Source: Cloacimonetes bacterium UBA4175 (GTDB lineage: Bacteria; Cloacimonadota; Cloacimonadia; Cloacimonadales; Cloacimonadaceae). From it: 15,930 nt of DNA. A model generated the notes under the pieces. That model was not told the origin of the DNA. It searched no databases and saw only the letters and a program-made list of their open reading frames with translations. Made by a program: the position numbers and the translations under genes. Location: NCBI GenBank assembly GCA_002379855.1, contig DFUX01000092.1:1-15930 (forward strand), given 5' to 3'. Shown one piece after another: positions 13,917 through 15,930 of this stretch (the stretch's first letter is position 1; every line of letters begins with the position of its first letter).

Positions 13917-15293
13917 ATGAAACTTGGATTCGACTTTCCCGCCAACCCTCGCAAGACCTTCCTCTACGACCTGGAGGAAAACTGGTATCTGCCTTTGCTG
14001 GCACAACGCAAGGGACTGCCCCTGCAAGCGACTAAGCGCAGCAACTTTGGCGAATATAGCATGGCTGTGAACTATCTGACGTCAGTTCTGGAAGAAGCAG
14101 CCGCGGTGAACAGAGTGGCAGTTTACAACATTGACCACATGGCGCAGTTGCTTTTCTCAGGCTCGGACGCTCCGGCCCTTTTGGACAGGGCTTTGGGCGG
14201 CAAGATGAGCGAGATGAAGGTGGGCGCTTGCAAATACACCCTTCTGCTCAATGAACGGGGCGGAGTCCAGGACGACATGATCGTGATGCGCCTGTCTGAC
14301 ACGGAATACATCGCTGTCATCAACGCCGGGCACGATATCACCGCGTCAAAGGACGGACAGGAGCTTATCGCGGATATAGACCGCATCATGAGCGTGAAAC
14401 GGGATGGGGAAGATGTGGTCGCCAAAGACATTTCCGACCAATTGGTCAAAGTGGACGTCCAGGGGCCGCTGTCTTTCAAGCTGCTTAAAAGCATCTACGG
14501 CGACGCAGTGCTTAAGAACCGCAACAAACCGGAAAAGAACATGAGCTTTTTCACCTTCAACGAGTTTGAAAGGGACGGGCACAAGTATTATATCAGCAGA
14601 ACCGGCTACACCAATCGTTGGGGCTGGGAATTGTATATCCCGGCAGCCAAAGCGGCTGAGGACTTTAAGGCCATAGTAAGCAAGGCCCTGGATTTGGATG
14701 GCTTGCTGGTCGGCCTGGGTGGCAGGGATGAGAACCGGATGTCGGCAGGGCCACACGGGCTTCCGCTGATGGGCAGCGAGTATGATCCAGAGCACAGCCC
14801 CCTGAATGCGCCCCTCTTCGCCGCTGGCGTGGATATGGACAAGGAATCCTTCATCGGCAAAGAAGCCCTGCAGAAAGAACTGGATTCCAACCCCGCCAAA
14901 GCTTTGCTGATCCTTGTGAGTGAAGGCATTGCCTCAAATCGTGGAGTGTATTTGGACGGCAAGAGGCTTGGAACCGTCACCTCGAGCATCAACTCCCCCA
15001 ACCTCAGCCTGGAAATGAGACAGGCCATCGGCTCATCCCGCAAGAACGTCAATGAACCGAATGGCACGGCCGCCATAGGTTTGGCCTGGCTGTATGCCAA
15101 TCCCTTCCCCGTTGACGATGAGGGGAAACCGATTACGGAACGTGATGGTCAGGCGATCCGCGTGCCCGTTCAGTTCTTCCGCGAAGATAGCGAGGGCAAG
15201 CCCATGGGATCACCCGTCCTGGGTTATCTGACCATGGAAGGCATCACTCCCGCCACCGCGCCAAAACCGCTCAAGAATATCGAGAATCTATAA
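13917..15293 (+). CDS. GcvT-family folate-dependent aminomethyltransferase
   Basis: A 458-aa protein of the GcvT/YgfZ/DmdA superfamily. The folate-binding set known from GcvT is recognisable: Tyr107, the Gly-Gly-Val-Gln-Asp119-Asp120 motif (catalytic Asp), Tyr231 and Glu238 in Arg-Thr-Gly-Tyr-x-x-x-x-Gly-x-Glu, and Arg270/Arg274 in Gly-Gly-Arg-Asp-Glu-Asn-Arg. The C-terminal barrel domain has Phe-Ile-Gly-Lys-Glu-Ala-Leu and Gly-Thr-Val-Thr-Ser-Ser. It is about 90 residues longer than typical GcvT (about 365), with extra N-terminal residues and a longer C-terminal tail. No glycine cleavage H, P or L gene is nearby, so it may be the glycine-cleavage T protein encoded apart, or a demethylase acting on another methylated amine. 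Strong site AAAAGGAG lies before the ATG. The 41-bp AT-rich gap upstream separates it from the operon. Confidence 0.88.
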   Translation: MKLGFDFPANPRKTFLYDLEENWYLPLLAQRKGLPLQATKRSNFGEYSMAVNYLTSVLEEAAAVNRVAVYNIDHMAQLLFSGSDAPALLDRALGGKMSEMKVGACKYTLLLNERGGVQDDMIVMRLSDTEYIAVINAGHDITASKDGQELIADIDRIMSVKRDGEDVVAKDISDQLVKVDVQGPLSFKLLKSIYGDAVLKNRNKPEKNMSFFTFNEFERDGHKYYISRTGYTNRWGWELYIPAAKAAEDFKAIVSKALDLDGLLVGLGGRDENRMSAGPHGLPLMGSEYDPEHSPLNAPLFAAGVDMDKESFIGKEALQKELDSNPAKALLILVSEGIASNRGVYLDGKRLGTVTSSINSPNLSLEMRQAIGSSRKNVNEPNGTAAIGLAWLYANPFPVDDEGKPITERDGQAIRVPVQFFREDSEGKPMGSPVLGYLTMEGITPATAPKPLKNIENL

Positions 15294-15312
15294 GTATATA
15301 GTTCTTAGACAT

Positions 15313-15345
15313 AAAGCCGCGCCAAATAACGCGGCTTTTTCTTTT
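15313..15345 (+). terminator. Rho-independent terminator after the GcvT-family gene
   Basis: AAAGCCGCG (15313-15321) and CGCGGCTTT (15330-15338) form a perfect 9-bp stem with the 8-nt loop CCAAATAA, followed by a T-rich tract (TTTTTCTTTT). It is a strong intrinsic terminator 20 bp after the stop codon and marks the end of the transcript that includes the GcvT-family gene. Confidence 0.92.
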
Positions 15346-15371
15346 GGCGCCGCTTCATGCTCCAAATTCTG

Positions 15372-15400
15372 TGAAGGTTTTCCCTCCGCTCGGGTAATAC
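15372..15400 (+). promoter_or_regulatory. Weak candidate promoter of the PEGA-domain gene
   Basis: TAATAC (15395-15400) is a fair -10 and would give a leader of about 25 nt containing AAGGAGG. The -35 at 17-nt spacing (TGAAGG, 15372-15377) is poor. A promoter is expected here because a strong terminator lies just upstream. Confidence 0.3.
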
Positions 15401-15432
15401 TTGTAGAAACGAAATAACCCAAGGAGGTTATC

Positions 15433-15930
15433 ATGAAACTCAAGGTCGCTTTAATAACCTGTCTGTTACTTTTCGCTGCCGCGCTCAGCGCCGATGATTT
15501 ATACGGAGCGTTCAAGATCAGGACGATACCCCGGGGCGCGAAAGTAACCGTGTATGATACCGACCAGGAATTGGGGAGGACTCCCACGGAGATCTTTCCC
15601 GTGTTAATGGATGAGTATTTCGACTACTACGATGGCATTCCTGGCAGAACGATTGAGATAGTCATAACCAAAAGGGGCTATATCCCCATTAAAGAAGAGA
15701 TTTTTGTGCCCTTGAACAAGGGTTCCCTGAGAGCCGCGATCAGGCATCCGTCTGTTTACACCTTCAGGCTGGAAAGGGCTTATTATTCCTCTTTGTTCCT
15801 GCACCCATATTTCGACCGGCCATATTACAGGCCGATCTGTCCCCAGTATTTCTATCCCCTGGCTCCTCCCAGGCCCACTCCGCCTCCCGGCTTTAAGCCC
15901 AGGCCTCCCCGCCCTCCCCGTCCTCCTTAC
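15433..15930 (+). CDS. Exported PEGA-domain protein with proline/arginine-rich tail (partial, runs off window)
   Basis: The frame is open to the window edge, giving 166 residues so far. AAGGAGG at 15421-15427 sits 5 nt before the ATG. A signal peptide (about 1-20, ending Ala-Leu-Ser-Ala) is followed by a PEGA-like domain (about 25-95): Ile-Arg-Thr-Ile-Pro-Arg-Gly-Ala-Lys-Val at its start, Leu-Gly-Arg-Thr-Pro-Thr in the middle, and Val-Ile-Thr-Lys-Arg-Gly-Tyr near its end. PEGA domains are small immunoglobulin-like modules of surface proteins, often linked to cell wall or S-layer. An aromatic stretch rich in Tyr/Phe/Pro (about 117-145) precedes a tail of repeated Arg-Pro-Pro units. The protein is likely periplasmic or surface-exposed; its function is unknown. 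The C-terminus lies outside the window. Confidence 0.82.
   Translation, partial: MKLKVALITCLLLFAAALSADDLYGAFKIRTIPRGAKVTVYDTDQELGRTPTEIFPVLMDEYFDYYDGIPGRTIEIVITKRGYIPIKEEIFVPLNKGSLRAAIRHPSVYTFRLERAYYSSLFLHPYFDRPYYRPICPQYFYPLAPPRPTPPPGFKPRPPRPPRPPY

Noticed and set aside
15288..15804. Minus-strand short frames across the right-hand terminator and PEGA gene
   Set aside because: They lack ribosome binding sites, run through a strong terminator hairpin or opposite a secreted protein with a clear signal peptide and PEGA motifs.

Overview
The window looks like chromosomal DNA from a Gram-negative, outer-membrane-bearing bacterium. Two lipoproteins with clear lipoboxes, an exported beta-barrel/SppA fusion and a signal-peptide PEGA protein all point to a cell envelope with an outer membrane. 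The gene style (SppA joined to an N-terminal barrel-like domain, frequent AGG arginine codons, purine-rich Shine-Dalgarno sites) reminds me of the FCB side of the tree, for example Cloacimonadota. That placement is inference from sequence style, not a database result. I see no tRNA, rRNA, CRISPR array, transposase or integrase, so this looks like ordinary core/envelope chromosome rather than a mobile island.

Left part (1-2182): a 271-aa lipoprotein of unknown function (+) converges with a lipoprotein carrying a D-glucuronyl C5-epimerase C-terminal-type domain (-). A 316-bp divergent control region then separates the epimerase-like gene from the next operon. It holds two TTGACA boxes facing opposite ways and a TAGTGT-N14-ACACTA inverted repeat just before a regulator gene.

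Second block (2183-4254): a short GntR/YtrA-family repressor, an ABC-2-type ATPase and a six-helix permease, each overlapping the next by 8-14 nt. This is the classic layout of a self-repressed, envelope-stress or antimicrobial-responsive transporter. After a 155-bp gap comes an 821-aa exported protein fusing a barrel-like domain to a full tandem-S49 SppA protease (Lys425/Ser617 dyad). It ends in two successive hairpins, the second being a good intrinsic terminator. A class I methyltransferase with a hydrophobic C-terminus lies convergent on the minus strand.

Third block (7843-13875): a tightly coupled six-gene operon encoding a PHP phosphoesterase, a small membrane protein with a possible PH-like domain, a PatB/MalY-type PLP enzyme, DapD (tetrahydrodipicolinate N-succinyltransferase), a class I/II aminotransferase and a YtcJ-like amidohydrolase. 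Neighbours overlap by 4-23 nt or are 3 nt apart, and several starts appear to be GTG or TTG. DapD plus an overlapping aminotransferase suggests the succinylase branch of lysine/diaminopimelate synthesis. The amidohydrolase that follows could be an unrelated enzyme or an unconventional deacylase for the same pathway.

Right end: a stand-alone 458-aa GcvT-family folate enzyme with its own strong ribosome binding site closes with an intrinsic terminator. A signal-peptide PEGA-domain protein with a proline/arginine-rich tail then runs off the window edge. No textbook defence or mobile system is visible. The best leads are the barrel-SppA fusion, the dap-linked amidohydrolase, the single-domain lipid-anchored epimerase, and the autoregulatory operator.
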